From positions 1,882,001 through 1,946,000 of the forward strand of contig NZ_CP045483.1 of the NCBI RefSeq assembly GCF_009729035.1: a stretch of 64,000 bases of DNA, written 5' to 3'. Below, one piece after another: positions 28,012 to 38,199 of the stretch. The stretch comes from Stygiolobus azoricus (GTDB taxonomy: Archaea; Thermoproteota; Thermoprotei_A; Sulfolobales; Sulfolobaceae). The notes under the pieces were generated by a model. That model had not been told where the DNA came from. It made no database searches and saw only the letters and a list, made by a program, of their open reading frames with translations. Made by a program: the position numbers and the translations under genes. How positions within the stretch are numbered: the stretch's first letter is position 1; each line of letters opens with the position of its first letter.

Positions 28012-29640
28012 ATGGCAATGGGCTTGAACGTTGATGGTATAACCCTAGCCACTTTCATCATACTTTTTGCAATTTTCACATTTCTAGGTTTTTATGGTGC
28101 TAAGTGGAGGAAGGGAGATTTATCAAGACTAGATGAATGGGGATTAGGAGGAAGAAGGCTAGGCTGGTTAATAGTGTGGTTCCTGCTAGGAGCTGATTTA
28201 TATACAGCTTATACGTTTATAGCTGTACCATCGGCGTTCTTAGCAAAAGGAGCGATATATTGGTTCGCTATACCATACGTAGCTTGGACATTCGGAGTAG
28301 CACTGCTCACAATGCCGAGACTTTGGACTGTTGCTAAAAATAAGGGTTATGTCACAGCGGTAGATTTCGTGAAGGATAGGTTTAATAGTAAGTCCGTAGC
28401 AATAGCAGTAGCATTAACTGGAGTAGTAGCTGAGTTACCATATATTGCGTTACAGATAGTAGGAATGGAGGCTGTTCTAGCCGTATTGTTAATAGGGTTA
28501 GGAATATCACCTCACACAACTATTGCTGGCTTAACTGTATCAGAACTAGCTTTAATTATAGCATTCGTAGTCTTGGCCGCGTTTACAATAACTAGTGGAC
28601 TAAGGGGAGCTGCTTTATCTGGTATATTCAAGGACATCTTAATTTGGATTACTGTAATTACAGTAGCTGTATATATACCACTCATACACGGAGGTTACGG
28701 AGCAGCTCTAAGTGCTGCACAGTCTTACCTATCTAATCCTAAGAGTGGTATACACAGTGTTGTGGCGTTAAAGTCGGCCCTCGGTTATACAGTGCTTCCC
28801 TCTCAACTTTACGCTGCCTACTTTTCCTTAGCTTTAGGAAGTACTCTAGCATTATACTTATATCCTCACGCTATAAATGGTTCCTTATCATCTGAGAGTA
28901 GGGAAAAGCTGAAGTTGAGTACATCGTTATTGCCTATTTACGGAATCGGCCTAGCTCTACTTATTCTATTTGGCATATTAATATATTTAGTACCGAGCGC
29001 GTTAAACCTTGTAATAACTACTAAGAATGGTTCGTTAACAGTTCCCGCTTTAATAGCTGCTTCAATGCCTGATTGGTTTGTAGGTTTAGCTTTCTTAGCT
29101 ATATTCATCGGTGGGTTAGTGCCAGCAGCAATCATGGCTATAGGTGTGGCTAACTTGTTAACGAGAAACGTAGTAGGTGAGTTTACAAAGCTATCTCCCT
29201 CAAGTGAGGCTAGGTTAGCAAAGATCTTGTCTACAGTGTTCAAGTTTATTGCTTTAGCTTTCGTATTTGTAGTTCCTCCTACCTATGCAATTCAGCTTCA
29301 ACTTTTAGGCGGGATAATTATTACTCAAACATTACCGGCTGTATTCATTGCCCTATTTACTGACAAGTTGGAAGCTAAGTCAACACTGGCAGGTTGGGCA
29401 GTAGGGATGGCTACCGGAATTTATTTAACCCTCTATGTAAACCACTTCGGGCCACTAGTGAGCTCGTTCTTTAACACCCCCATGGGTCCGATTTATATAG
29501 CTTTGATAGCGTTATCGCTTAACTTGATAGTTACAGTTATTGGTTCATTAATAGCCAGACTAGCAGGCTGGAAACCTACCTCAGTGATAACAGCACAAGA
29601 TTTCGAGGTAGAAGTTCCAAGTCCTTCAAAGCAGAAATGA
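28012..29640 (+). CDS. Solute:sodium symporter (SSS) family transporter
   Basis: 542 residues with about 13 helices. Recognisable SSS features: [29 protein letters not shown] in helix 1-2, [19 protein letters not shown] and [21 protein letters not shown]. Short basic C-terminal tail. ATG at 28012 preceded by AGGTGATGG. Likely imports a monocarboxylate or amino acid with Na+ or H+; the small preceding gene supports a monocarboxylate-permease-like system. Ion and substrate are inference. Confidence 0.88.
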   Translation: MAMGLNVDGITLATFIILFAIFTFLGFYGAKWRKGDLSRLDEWGLGGRRLGWLIVWFLLGADLYTAYTFIAVPSAFLAKGAIYWFAIPYVAWTFGVALLTMPRLWTVAKNKGYVTAVDFVKDRFNSKSVAIAVALTGVVAELPYIALQIVGMEAVLAVLLIGLGISPHTTIAGLTVSELALIIAFVVLAAFTITSGLRGAALSGIFKDILIWITVITVAVYIPLIHGGYGAALSAAQSYLSNPKSGIHSVVALKSALGYTVLPSQLYAAYFSLALGSTLALYLYPHAINGSLSSESREKLKLSTSLLPIYGIGLALLILFGILIYLVPSALNLVITTKNGSLTVPALIAASMPDWFVGLAFLAIFIGGLVPAAIMAIGVANLLTRNVVGEFTKLSPSSEARLAKILSTVFKFIALAFVFVVPPTYAIQLQLLGGIIITQTLPAVFIALFTDKLEAKSTLAGWAVGMATGIYLTLYVNHFGPLVSSFFNTPMGPIYIALIALSLNLIVTVIGSLIARLAGWKPTSVITAQDFEVEVPSPSKQK

Positions 29641-29875
29641 GTTTTTAAGTAATAATATGATTTTTCCCTTCTTTTTTTAAACCTTGCATATATATGTTGT
29701 TTACACTGATGTAAGGACAAGTTTTCTAGGTCACGTAACTTCCTAAACTTTTTGTTGGAACTATGCTGGGATGGGGATCCTCACTGTCTGTTACCGACTA
29801 AAACGTCGTTAATTGTAAAAAAACTTATAAATCGTTCTCACACTATAATTATAATGTCGAGACACATGTAAAAGA

Positions 29876-29966
29876 CCCGCCGTAGCTCAGCCCGGTTCTA
29901 GAGCGCCCGGCTGTAGGTGGATTAGCTGGTACCGGGTGGTCCGGGGTTCAAGTCCCCGCGGCGGGA
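29876..29966 (+). tRNA. tRNA-Tyr (GUA) with 14-nt intron
   Basis: Acceptor stem CCCGCCG (29876-29882) pairs with CGGCGGG (29959-29965), discriminator A at 29966. D stem GCTC/GAGC, anticodon stem CCCGG (29906-29910) with CCGGG (29932-29936), anticodon GTA at 29913-29915, T arm CGGGG-TTCAAGT-CCCCG. Intron 29917-29930 follows position 37, the canonical archaeal site removed by the splicing endonuclease. Mature length 77 nt. TATA-like elements lie 25-50 bp upstream (TTATAAAT near 29826). Confidence 0.95.
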
Positions 29967-29975
29967 CTTTCCCCT

Positions 29976-30575
29976 TTATACTAAAATATTATTTCCATTC
30001 TCTCCGTGAGAGACATAAACAACTCTTGGTTTAAGCTTTTTTATCCTCTGTATACTCTTCAAAAGCTCCTCTATTACGGGTATTCTAAGCCCGTTCTTAG
30101 TCCCTTGTAACATATCCCCAACAATTATTGAGTTATCAGATGGTATGTAAATAGAGATTGAGTCCGATGTACGACCTGGCGTGTATAAAATCTGGAGACC
30201 GTCTAATTCCCCTTCAGTTAACTCGCAGTCCGGTTCAATTCCCCTAAATTTTTTCTGGGTAAAGGACGAAAAAGCTCCCATTAGGAGTTTGTAAGTGAAG
30301 GAGTGTACTACTGGTTTCCTAATCTCCTCTCAGATTCTTTACTCCTTCTTTGTGAATGCAGAACTGTGCGTTCCGTAATGCGTTCTTAAGTTCATAGGCA
30401 CTGCCTATATGGTCTATGTGAGAATGGGTAAATATTACATATTTAACACGATCCTTATTTACTTCCGCAAGTATCTTCTGATAGGTAAACCGCTGTCCAC
30501 TATTACCTGGTCACCGTTATCTAAATTGATTATGAAAGAGTTTACGAATCTTAATTTGATTTCTTTAACATTCAT
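29976..30575 (-). pseudogene. Metallo-beta-lactamase-fold hydrolase, broken by two frameshifts
   Basis: Reads from ATG 30575 as MNVKEIKLRFVNSFIINLDN and a VDSG strand, then shifts frame near 30485-30500, continues as YVIFTHSHIDHIGSAYELKN (the HxHxDH zinc motif), shifts again near 30325-30335, and ends YTPGRTSDSISIYIPSDNSIIVGDMLQG with YVSHGENG. All landmarks of a small MBL hydrolase are present in order but no single frame spans them. Ends 9 bp from the tRNA-Tyr gene on the opposite strand. Confidence 0.85.
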
Positions 30576-30740
30576 GGGATATTTTTCTTATAGTTTTTTA
30601 GTTTTAACTAATTAACATAGCGTGTGAAGTTACGTGAAGTTTTGTGGCGGCATTAATCAGGACCGTTAAACCTAACGTTCAATCTGACGATTTATTTTAA
30701 TGAAATAGTTAAATACGATTTTTACATAACTCACAAACCC

Positions 30741-32384
30741 GTGGAATACGAGGATTTAATTAAGATAAAACCAGTTCTAGATTATGATGTAGATGAAAAA
30801 GACAGTCAGATTGCATTAATTATTAGGGAGAATAAGCCAGAAGTATATATCTATGGTGAGAATAAAGTAAACACCTTCGGATTCCCAGAAGAAGTAGTGT
30901 GGGCTGATAGCGACAGACTACTGATAACTATAGATCCAGAGGGGGGAGAGAGAAGGGGAATTTATGAGTGGGAAAAGGGATGGGAAAAGCCCAAACCGCT
31001 CTTGGTCGACAAATACGACAACTTCTCTCCTATGGTCACCAGTCACGGAATCCTCTTCATTTCTAATAGGGACGGGAAGACTTTACACCTCTACCTATAC
31101 GACGGTAATAATATCGAAAATATAAGCAAGGGAGAAGAGCCTGTAGGTAGATATTGTACTAACGGAGAGCTGATAGTCTACTCTCAAGGAATATACGATG
31201 ATAACATTTACGTCTCTGACTTCGGTGGAAATACAATAAAGGAGTTATCCTTCAACGAGAGCGAGCAAATAGTCCCGTCGGAAAACTGCTTCCTGAACAA
31301 GGACAAGTTCATATTCCTCTCAAATCATAACGACACTTTTGGGTTGTATTCCTATGATATGAAAAAGGACGAGATTTCCAGTATAATTAACGTCTCGGAT
31401 TATGACATTCAGGAGGCTGTAGTTTACAATGAAGAAAAAATACTATACACTTTAATAAAGGACGGAAAGAGTGAGTTGTTACAAGTCCCTAATATACGCC
31501 TCGAAAAAGGTGGTTATATCCACGACTTGAAGGTTGTAAAGAATTCCGTGTATTACTTGATGTCAAAACACTCTAGGGCTACGGACCTGTACGTAATTGA
31601 AGGTAAATTGAGTCAGAGACTTACCGACTCAATGAACGGAGTCAAGGACGAATTCGTGAGTCCCTCATCGATAACTTATGACTCTGATGGTATTAAAATC
31701 CACGCGTTATTATACAGCAGGGGAAATGAAGACAAGGGAGTAGTTTACATACACGGGGGCCCGGACTTCCAATGTGTTGACAACTTTAACCCTGAAATAC
31801 AATTCCTAGTGAAGAAGGGGTTCAAGGTGATCTGTCCTGATTATAGGGGTAGTACTGGTTATGGTAGGAAGTTCAATCACTTAAACGACAAGGATTTAGG
31901 AGGAGGAGACTTACATGACGTTATCAATGCTGTTAAAGTCCTAAAGGTGAAGAAGGTAGCAGTTACTGGTGCTAGTTATGGTGGATATTTAACAATGATG
32001 GCCGTGACTAAATATCCTGACTTATGGTGTTCTGCAGTGGCCGTAGTACCGTTCGTTAACTGGTTCACTGAGAAACAGTTTGAGAGGGAGGTATTGAAAC
32101 AATATGATGAAATAAAGATCGGTAATGACGAGGCTTTACTTAGGGATAGGTCACCGATCTTTTTCGTGGATAGAATAAGGGCGCCATTAATGCTGTTGGC
32201 TGGTCAAAACGATCCCAGATGTCCTGCTGAAGAAACAATCCAGGTTGTTGAGGAGCTGAAGAAGTTGGGTAGGCAAGTTGAGTACAAGATATATGAAGGA
32301 GAAGGTCACGGGTTTATTAAGATAGAAAACTACATTGACTCAATAAAGAGGACCGTTGAGTTCATTGCAAACCACTGTAGATAA
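30741..32384 (+). CDS. S9 family serine peptidase (acylaminoacyl-peptidase-like)
   Basis: 547 residues from GTG 30741. N-terminal beta-propeller (about 1-300) with repeated blade motifs such as GILFISNRDGKTLHLYLYDG, and a C-terminal alpha/beta hydrolase (about 310-547): YIHGGPDFQ oxyanion strand, GASYGGYLTMM with nucleophile Ser near 412, AGQNDPRCP with catalytic Asp, and EGEGHGF with catalytic His. Cleaves N-acylated amino acids or short peptides inside the cell; no signal peptide is seen. Full family length. Confidence 0.92.
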   Translation: MEYEDLIKIKPVLDYDVDEKDSQIALIIRENKPEVYIYGENKVNTFGFPEEVVWADSDRLLITIDPEGGERRGIYEWEKGWEKPKPLLVDKYDNFSPMVTSHGILFISNRDGKTLHLYLYDGNNIENISKGEEPVGRYCTNGELIVYSQGIYDDNIYVSDFGGNTIKELSFNESEQIVPSENCFLNKDKFIFLSNHNDTFGLYSYDMKKDEISSIINVSDYDIQEAVVYNEEKILYTLIKDGKSELLQVPNIRLEKGGYIHDLKVVKNSVYYLMSKHSRATDLYVIEGKLSQRLTDSMNGVKDEFVSPSSITYDSDGIKIHALLYSRGNEDKGVVYIHGGPDFQCVDNFNPEIQFLVKKGFKVICPDYRGSTGYGRKFNHLNDKDLGGGDLHDVINAVKVLKVKKVAVTGASYGGYLTMMAVTKYPDLWCSAVAVVPFVNWFTEKQFEREVLKQYDEIKIGNDEALLRDRSPIFFVDRIRAPLMLLAGQNDPRCPAEETIQVVEELKKLGRQVEYKIYEGEGHGFIKIENYIDSIKRTVEFIANHCR

Positions 32385-32482
32385 CGTTTTTACACCTAAT
32401 ATAAATAATATATTTTTCATGAAAACTTGAGTAATTATTTAAAAATGTGCAAGGCTTATATTAATTTCAATTAATAATTCTA

Positions 32483-33231
32483 ATGACAAAAAAGTTTGAT
32501 AAGAGAATCTTCTTGATATTTCTAATACTAAGTCTATTTTTGAGCTTAGTAGCTGCAGTAGCAATACTAAACGGACAGTTACAAATACCCTCCTCCCCGA
32601 TAGTTATAACTAGGGAGTACACGTGCTATAACGGGACTTATTTCCCTTACACCGTCAAAGTAGTTTACTATCCGGAAAACGATTTTGACGCTAATATGGG
32701 TCTACCCTCGACGTGGCCTGTAACTAACTCACAGCAAGACCACAACGCTGTTGTCCCTACGACATGTACCGCACTAATAACCGGAGTCTCTTGGGAATTA
32801 CCTGCTGCTCAATTAACAGGAGGTGTTTCAATACCTCTAAACTACCGGCAGCGAATGTGATGGGAGTTAAGACAGCCCTAGTGATGTTAACACAAATGGT
32901 TGGACAACCTTTAGGGGTAACACTAGCAGATAACGAATTATTTGTAGAGATGGACAGTGTCCCAGGAAGCATATTTGCAATAAACCCTGTTACCGGAATA
33001 TGGTATGCTACCGGGTTAGCGAGTTATGCTATGAATAACCCTATAGTGTGGAATGGTATAGTATTCCTTGCCACAAGGCTGGGTATTATCATAGTCCTTC
33101 TAGTATCTTCCTTCATGTTTTATCTCTTAGCTTTTCACTACGTGAGAATAGGTGGTATACTATCAGCTATAACGTTCTGGTCAGCAGTTTGGCTTATGAT
33201 ACCTAAGAGGTTTGGTGTGGAGAGAGATTAA
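32483..33231 (+). pseudogene. Membrane protein with one frameshift
   Basis: The first frame (32483-32860) encodes an N-terminal helix (RIFLIFLILSLFLSLVAAVA) and an extracellular-looking domain ending GGVSIPLN. The second frame (to 33231) continues KLPAANVMGVKTALVMLTQM and two C-terminal helices (FLATRLGIIIVLLVSSFMFY, GGILSAITFWSAVW). The junction is about 32840-32850, where a single-base change would join them. Family not recognised. Either a recent pseudogene or a sequence error; the next gene has similar damage. Confidence 0.7.
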
Positions 33232-33787
33232 AAAAGGTAGGACCTATTGGATTTCTGCATCCATTTATATGGCATTTCATGTACTTCTTTACGGAACATT
33301 TTACGAAGCATTATTTGGCGGATTTGCCATATGTGGCTGTTTATTTCGGAGCAGCTGTTCCCCCATTTTGTCGAGTATGAGACTGAGGCTATAGGCTTCA
33401 CTTTTTACCTTTACGGTTTCGTATCTGATGCTATTCTTATACGATCTTTTAGGTTTAATCCTCTCCTTACTACTAGGAGCCAATGTTGAAAGAGTATTGG
33501 AGTTATGGAAAACTGTAAAGGCCATGAAGAAAAGTATAACACTTGTAGTCTTACCTACAGTTGGAATAATTTCTGGCACATCTTGTTGTCTCTCCTTACC
33601 TACTTTGATAATTGCTGCTGGAATAGGGGCCGTATTTTCAGTTTTACCGATTCTTGCTTCCCCGGTCTATTATATCCTACCGTTAGGCTCCGTAGCTCTC
33701 CTTACGGTTAACTTGAGGGATCTGAATAGAGTGTTGAAGTGTAGATTGAATAGAAACTGGGAAATAAAAAGTGAGACCAAGAGATAG
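33212..33787 (+). pseudogene. Polytopic membrane protein with about three frameshifts
   Basis: Fragments in successive frames: YWISASIYMAFHVLLYG, then LADLPYVAVYFGAAVPPF, then [21 protein letters not shown], then [20 protein letters not shown] to the end. The last part has [19 protein letters not shown], a helix with a paired Cys reminiscent of MerT-type or other metal-transport membrane proteins; this is only a resemblance. Starts inside the end of the preceding broken gene (20-bp overlap), so both came from one operon. Confidence 0.65.
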
Positions 33788-33852
33788 TTTAAGGTAAAGA
33801 GCTTTGGGACTTGTTAAAACTTTATTTACCATAAGCATATAATATGTGGTGT

Positions 33853-33953
33853 GCGGGGGTGCCCGAGCAAGGTCAAAGGGGTCGGGCTCAGGACCCCATA
33901 AGTGAGATCCCCGATGGCGTAGGCCTGCGTGGGTTCAAGTCCCACCCCCCGCA
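33853..33953 (+). tRNA. tRNA-Leu (CAG) with 16-nt intron
   Basis: Class II tRNA: acceptor GCGGGGG (33853-33859) pairs with CCCCCGC (33946-33952), discriminator A 33953. Anticodon stem TCGGG (33882-33886) with CCCGA (33910-33914), anticodon CAG at 33889-33891, intron 33893-33908 after G37. The variable arm follows (TGGCGTAGGCCTGC region), T arm GTGGG-TTCAAGT-CCCAC. Mature length 85 nt. TATA-like CATATAATATG at about 33836-33846. Confidence 0.94.
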
Positions 33954-34227
33954 TTATTAAAAGTATGGCATATATTGCACATTTTATTTTATCTCTTCTC
34001 TGTCTCTTATTCACTGGAAATTTAACTTAGGCTGTCATTAGGTTACTCATACCCTTTATTTTTCCGAATAGCTCACTACTCACGCTTTATATTAAGGGCA
34101 GAGGACTAAAACAATAACGGAGCATTGTGATTAGTTAATACTCTTCTCTCATAAACCTTCAGTTACACTCCTACACGTAAATTTGTTCTAAATTAAACTT
34201 TTTAGTCCCGAAAAGACTCGATAAAGC
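33954..34227. other. Intergenic stretch after tRNA-Leu
   Basis: About 270 bp without a convincing ORF. No partial copy of the tRNA-Leu 3' end (attachment site) was found here or further downstream. AT-rich GTAAATTTGTTCTAAATTAAAC precedes the MFS gene and probably contains its promoter. Confidence 0.4.
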
Positions 34228-35394
34228 ATGGTTGAGAGATCTTTTTTATTTCTCTTCATATCGAGGGTCGCTAGGAGTATTGCACTGGTGTACGTCAGTC
34301 TTTCTATTCCTCTTTACCTTTCATTACTCGGGCTTTCCGTAATCAACGTCGGATTAATAGTGTTTGGAGTGATCGCTTTCTATTCTCTTCTCTCGCTGGG
34401 TTTAGGCTTATTAGGGGACAGATACGGGTATAAAAAGTCGCTAATAATAGGTGACATACTCCCCTTATTCGGCATAACCGCACTTAGCTTTACCTCCAAC
34501 ATAAACCTCATCATACCACTCTTGATCATCACCGGTATAGGCGGAGGGGCTAGTGGTGGTCTAAGAGGTGTCTGGTCCCCCGGGCTATCCGCATTAGTAG
34601 CTTCAAATTGGAGGGACGAAAAAGAAAGGGTCAAAAAACTAGGTTACTTAAGTTCTGGTGCGAGTAGTGCGAGTGTCATAGGTAGTTTATTGCTGTCTCT
34701 CCAATCCCTTATTCACAAACCTCCATTAGAAGAGTACAGAATGCTCTTCGCTATAGCTGCAATACTAATGGCGATTTCAGTAATAAGTATTCTCTTTGTT
34801 GAGGAAGCCAAAAGACCCAAAAAGACCACCAAGATCATGGGAAAGAAGAGCTTCTCTTACATTTTACGGGTTATAGCGTCAAACACGGTAAACGGAGCAG
34901 GGATAGGGTTAGCCATCCCCTTGCTTCCTCTATGGTTCAAGTTGGCTTATCATGTTACGGAATCTCAGATCGGTCTGGTTTTTACAATCTCGTATCTACT
35001 AACCTCCTTAGGCTCTGCCCTAGCCTCAAAAGTGAGGGGAAACACACTATTTATAGCCTCAATAACGAGGTTACTGAACGGCGTATTCCTCATAGCAATG
35101 GCTCTATCACCTTCTTTCACCATGGCGGCTGCATTTTACTCTTTGAGGGGGTTTAACGCAGGGATAGGTGCACCAAATAGGACTGCGGTAAACGTTAGGG
35201 GGATATCAGCTGAGGATTACGGTGCAGCAACTAGCATTCAAGGCATTTCAACACGTGTAGCTCAGTTGAGTAGCGGTGCAAGTGGTTATTTGATGGATGT
35301 TTGGTTACCTCTACCAGAGATAGCAGGAGGGATCTTGCAGGTGGCTGGTGGTTATATTTATTACAGTCTGTTAAGTAGGGTTAAAAGCGAGTGA
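34228..35394 (+). CDS. Major facilitator superfamily transporter
   Basis: 388 residues, about 12 helices. The motif-A-like loop between helices 2 and 3 is LGDRYGYKKSLIIGD; a second-half equivalent is weaker. Gly-rich helix GIGGGASGGLRGVWSPGLSALVA near 95-118. ATG at 34228, plausibly leaderless. Substrate unknown. Neighbours another MFS gene of a different subfamily. Confidence 0.88.
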   Translation: MVERSFLFLFISRVARSIALVYVSLSIPLYLSLLGLSVINVGLIVFGVIAFYSLLSLGLGLLGDRYGYKKSLIIGDILPLFGITALSFTSNINLIIPLLIITGIGGGASGGLRGVWSPGLSALVASNWRDEKERVKKLGYLSSGASSASVIGSLLLSLQSLIHKPPLEEYRMLFAIAAILMAISVISILFVEEAKRPKKTTKIMGKKSFSYILRVIASNTVNGAGIGLAIPLLPLWFKLAYHVTESQIGLVFTISYLLTSLGSALASKVRGNTLFIASITRLLNGVFLIAMALSPSFTMAAAFYSLRGFNAGIGAPNRTAVNVRGISAEDYGAATSIQGISTRVAQLSSGASGYLMDVWLPLPEIAGGILQVAGGYIYYSLLSRVKSE

Positions 35395-35436
35395 TATTGT
35401 AGATACACTTAAATTGTTTGAATCCGAACTATTTTT

Positions 35437-36612
35437 ATGAAATCTAACGATTTTAGGGCACTTACTATAACTTCATTAGCTCACTTTATGAACGACGGTA
35501 CTCTCCTGATCTTCCCTTTGTTAATAGTCTACTACTCTACGCAAGAACATATTAGTCTAGTGTTCCTCGGGGCTCTATCGATAGTTTACACTCTACTTTC
35601 CGGTTTACTATCTCCTCTAATAGGTGACTTTGCAGATAAACATGATCTGGACGTTCCGCTGATAAGCCTAGGGATCTTCATTGAGAGTATGGCAATACTC
35701 CTTTTCGCCTTAGGCTTTTTCACACCCTTGTTGATAGTTATAGGAACAGTACTCCTAGGTATAGGACAAGCTTTCTATCACCCAATCGGTGGTGCAATAC
35801 TTTCTAGGGTTTTCGGTAGGAGTAGCGGAAGAGCATTAGGTATTAACGGAGCCTTCGGAAGCATAGGTAGGGCGTTGATGCCATCGATTATTACGTTTTT
35901 AATTTTGGCAATAGGAGAAATAGGAGGTCTATTATCCCTGACAGCAGTGTTTGTCTTAGCAACAGTTGTAATCTACCTAGGCCTAAGAGAGTATAAAAAG
36001 GGATCCATTGAAGAAATAAGAAAAAGGACTGAAAAACTAGATAAAGTATTTTATAAATTCCTTATCATCCTTGGTGTGTTGGTATTTATTAGGAGCATGT
36101 TCATAACTGGGACTACTACGTTCACAGGAGAATTCATTTATGATATATATCATTCAAAGGCCTTACCGGGGATCTTCTTGACGGTGGGATTTCTAGGATC
36201 TGTTCTTGGTCAACCAGTTTTCGGTTGGGTCACTGAGAAAAAAGGAGGGAGGTTTGCATTTCTGATAACAAGTATACTGTCAGTGTTGTCCTTCCTCGGC
36301 TTTTTGTTACTCTCTGATAATTTGATAGTTTCAGTGTTGATGTACACCATCTTTACGTTTGCCGCTTATAGTTCTTTCCCCGTGCTCTTGGGGTATGTAT
36401 CTCAGACTTTTCCCAAGTCATTTTTCACGGTTGCTAACTCATACATCTGGGGGATAGGCGTTACTGTGGGAGGTGCTGCGGGTAATGCGTTAATTACAGC
36501 GTTGTTAGGTGTTAATTTCTCGTTAATATCGACGTTTTATGTTGCTCTTATCTTGGCTGTTATATCAACCGTGATGATCCCTTTAATACCTTCAAAAGTA
36601 AAGGTTAATTAG
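35437..36612 (+). CDS. Major facilitator superfamily transporter (fosmidomycin-resistance-like)
   Basis: 391 residues, about 12 helices. N-terminal [19 protein letters not shown] resembles the FsrA/fosmidomycin-resistance MFS subgroup; the motif-A region is [35 protein letters not shown] is also typical of that subgroup. ATG at 35437, 42 bp after the previous MFS gene. Probably an efflux carrier; substrate is not readable. Confidence 0.87.
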   Translation: MKSNDFRALTITSLAHFMNDGTLLIFPLLIVYYSTQEHISLVFLGALSIVYTLLSGLLSPLIGDFADKHDLDVPLISLGIFIESMAILLFALGFFTPLLIVIGTVLLGIGQAFYHPIGGAILSRVFGRSSGRALGINGAFGSIGRALMPSIITFLILAIGEIGGLLSLTAVFVLATVVIYLGLREYKKGSIEEIRKRTEKLDKVFYKFLIILGVLVFIRSMFITGTTTFTGEFIYDIYHSKALPGIFLTVGFLGSVLGQPVFGWVTEKKGGRFAFLITSILSVLSFLGFLLLSDNLIVSVLMYTIFTFAAYSSFPVLLGYVSQTFPKSFFTVANSYIWGIGVTVGGAAGNALITALLGVNFSLISTFYVALILAVISTVMIPLIPSKVKVN

Positions 36613-36662
36613 CCGAGTGAGGAAAACAAGTGAAAGGAAGAGTTTCAATTCGATATTTTTAT

Positions 36663-37025
36663 CTAATGTCCTTTTATCCTCTCCATCATTGCCAGAAAGC
36701 TTGAATACATTACTTCTTTCCAGTTAACGTCCCAATAATTAGTAGTTTTAAGTTCACTACCGTCATCAGTTATCAGCATTTTTATCCCAGCTTTTTTAAG
36801 CATTCTATAAGATGGAAAACAGAGGGAACCATGAGCTGCTAGGACTTTGTCAGCACCCAGGTTGATGCACTCTTTAGCCACCATAGGTCTTTTCATTGAT
36901 GAATCGAGAGCTGGGTTTTTCTTCTTTAACACTATCTCGCCTTTAGTCTCATCATAAAGTACTAGTAAATCTCCCCTTGAGAATATTCTCACACGAAAGT
37001 CAGAGTCTGTTACTGTACAAATCAT
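36663..37025 (-). CDS. NifX/Fe-Mo-cofactor-like small protein
   Basis: 120 residues. VAKECINLGADKVLAAHGSLCFPSYRMLKKAGIKMLIT matches the conserved second half of NifX/NifB-C-terminal-like proteins (a strand, a Gly-rich turn, then a strand). It contains Cys at ICTV, ECIN and SLCF positions. ATG 37025. Second such protein in the window besides that at 21388. Without nitrogenase, a role in metal or cluster handling is inferred. Confidence 0.7.
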   Translation of the reverse strand: MICTVTDSDFRVRIFSRGDLLVLYDETKGEIVLKKKNPALDSSMKRPMVAKECINLGADKVLAAHGSLCFPSYRMLKKAGIKMLITDDGSELKTTNYWDVNWKEVMYSSFLAMMERIKGH

Positions 37026-37654
37026 ATTATTGAGTTCGTAGATTAAGCTTATAAATATGTGCCAGTTTTTTGTGTTAATTATCTCTATTGAAAAATTTTA
37101 AAAATAACATGATGAGAAATAAATTATAAATAATATACTCACTATAATATACGACAATCATTCATTTATTTAAGTAAAAGAAACGTGAGCATATAAAAAT
37201 TTTTAGAACAGTTGAATGTTCCTCATGAGTTTATATATACTGTAAACTAACACTACCAAAAACATTGCTATTCCATTGTAAAAATGTGTAGTCTACATTG
37301 GAATACTGGGGATACCTAAACTAATTAAATTTTTCCTAAAAATTCAATTCATCAACGAACAATTAAAGAAAATTAACATAACTATTAAACTTATTAAAAA
37401 ATATTGATTATATCAAGTATGTATCGTCTTAATGTTACTGTTCATGGAATAGAGCAATTAAAAGTTACACTGAAGACAATTTTTAGTTTTTCCCTTGAAG
37501 TGGCTGGCGACATTTGTAAGTTTGTTCATTAATGAACGGGAGATTTTGATATAGTTTTTCGTGTATAACAATAATTCTACATTATTCAGTTAATATATAA
37601 AATATAGTAATAAAGGCTACAAGTTCTAATTTTTTACAATAAAGGGGATTAAAA
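37026..37654. other. AT-rich gene-free stretch
   Basis: About 630 bp, strongly AT-rich with scattered T and A runs and no convincing ORF on either strand. No tandem repeat seen. It leads into the hairpin-rich relic B. Confidence 0.5.
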
Positions 37655-37836
37655 GAGGCGGAAAGCCTCGCCAAGGTGATGGATTACCTTGTATTTAAAT
37701 ATCCTCCTATTAACGCTAATGAGACTCCTCTCAAGCTCGATTGAGGGGTTAATGGGACTTTGGAAGGAGCACCCATAAACCCTATTCTCTCCTAAGGACC
37801 AGACGTTAATGGATGAAAATCCCATTTCAAATGGGA
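37655..37836 (+). repeat. Hairpin-rich transposon-end / omega-RNA-like relic, copy B
   Basis: Four successive hairpins: GAGGC/GCCTC (37655-37669, loop GGAAA), CAAGGT/ACCTTG (37672-37691), CCTCTCAA/TTGAGGGG (37727-37748), and the terminal CCCATTT/AAATGGG (37821-37835). Between the last two lies the core GGACCAGACGTTAATGGATG (from 37796), shared with copies A and C. Coding upstream of the third hairpin reads NANETPLKLD then stop, like a TnpB C-terminus. Best explained as a 3' end of a TnpB-type element with its guide-RNA scaffold and no transposase left. Confidence 0.6.
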
Positions 37837-38199
37837 GATCTCTGAGCCATACTACTGCCCACCAGATGTAGTCCCGAATTGATGGTGGGAATAATGAGCA
37901 CCTTGGAAGGGAACCCTCGCCCTTCCAGGGAGAATAGGAAGTCAGTTTCTAGGGACTTATTACTGTCTCTAAGGTTAGGTACTGTTTGGCATACTATGAA
38001 ATCTCTATTTAAGTAAGTATAAGTATAAATTTTTTCTAATAAGTGAAGTGATTTCTTTAACGACGGTAATGACTTTTGCTTTAGCTCTCCACTCCATGAC
38101 TTTATTCCCCAGGTGAAGGAAAAGGTGGTTAGAGCAAATCTAAGCTGATATTGAGACACCATTGACAGATTAACACATGATATTACCACCAGTGGTAAT
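37837..38199. other. Gene-free stretch with strong hairpin 37901-37930
   Basis: CCTTGGAAGGG (37901-37911) pairs with CCCTTCCAGGG (37920-37930) around an 8-nt loop, 11 bp with one wobble. A 120-codon minus-strand reading across 37827-38189 shares no family features and starts inside the relic B hairpin, so I do not call it. The block may be further debris of the same mobile element. Confidence 0.45.

Noticed and set aside
29876-33953. tRNA-Tyr and tRNA-Leu as integration sites of a provirus or plasmid
   Set aside because: I found no duplicated 3' tRNA segment and no integrase in the window; the copy might lie outside, so only a general accessory label is given.
33826-34014. Minus-strand reading across tRNA-Leu
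   Set aside because: It is simply the antisense of an excellent tRNA gene.
37827-38189. 120-codon minus-strand reading
   Set aside because: Starts inside the relic B hairpin, contains no recognisable motif, and its GC pattern follows non-coding repeats and the 37901-37930 hairpin.
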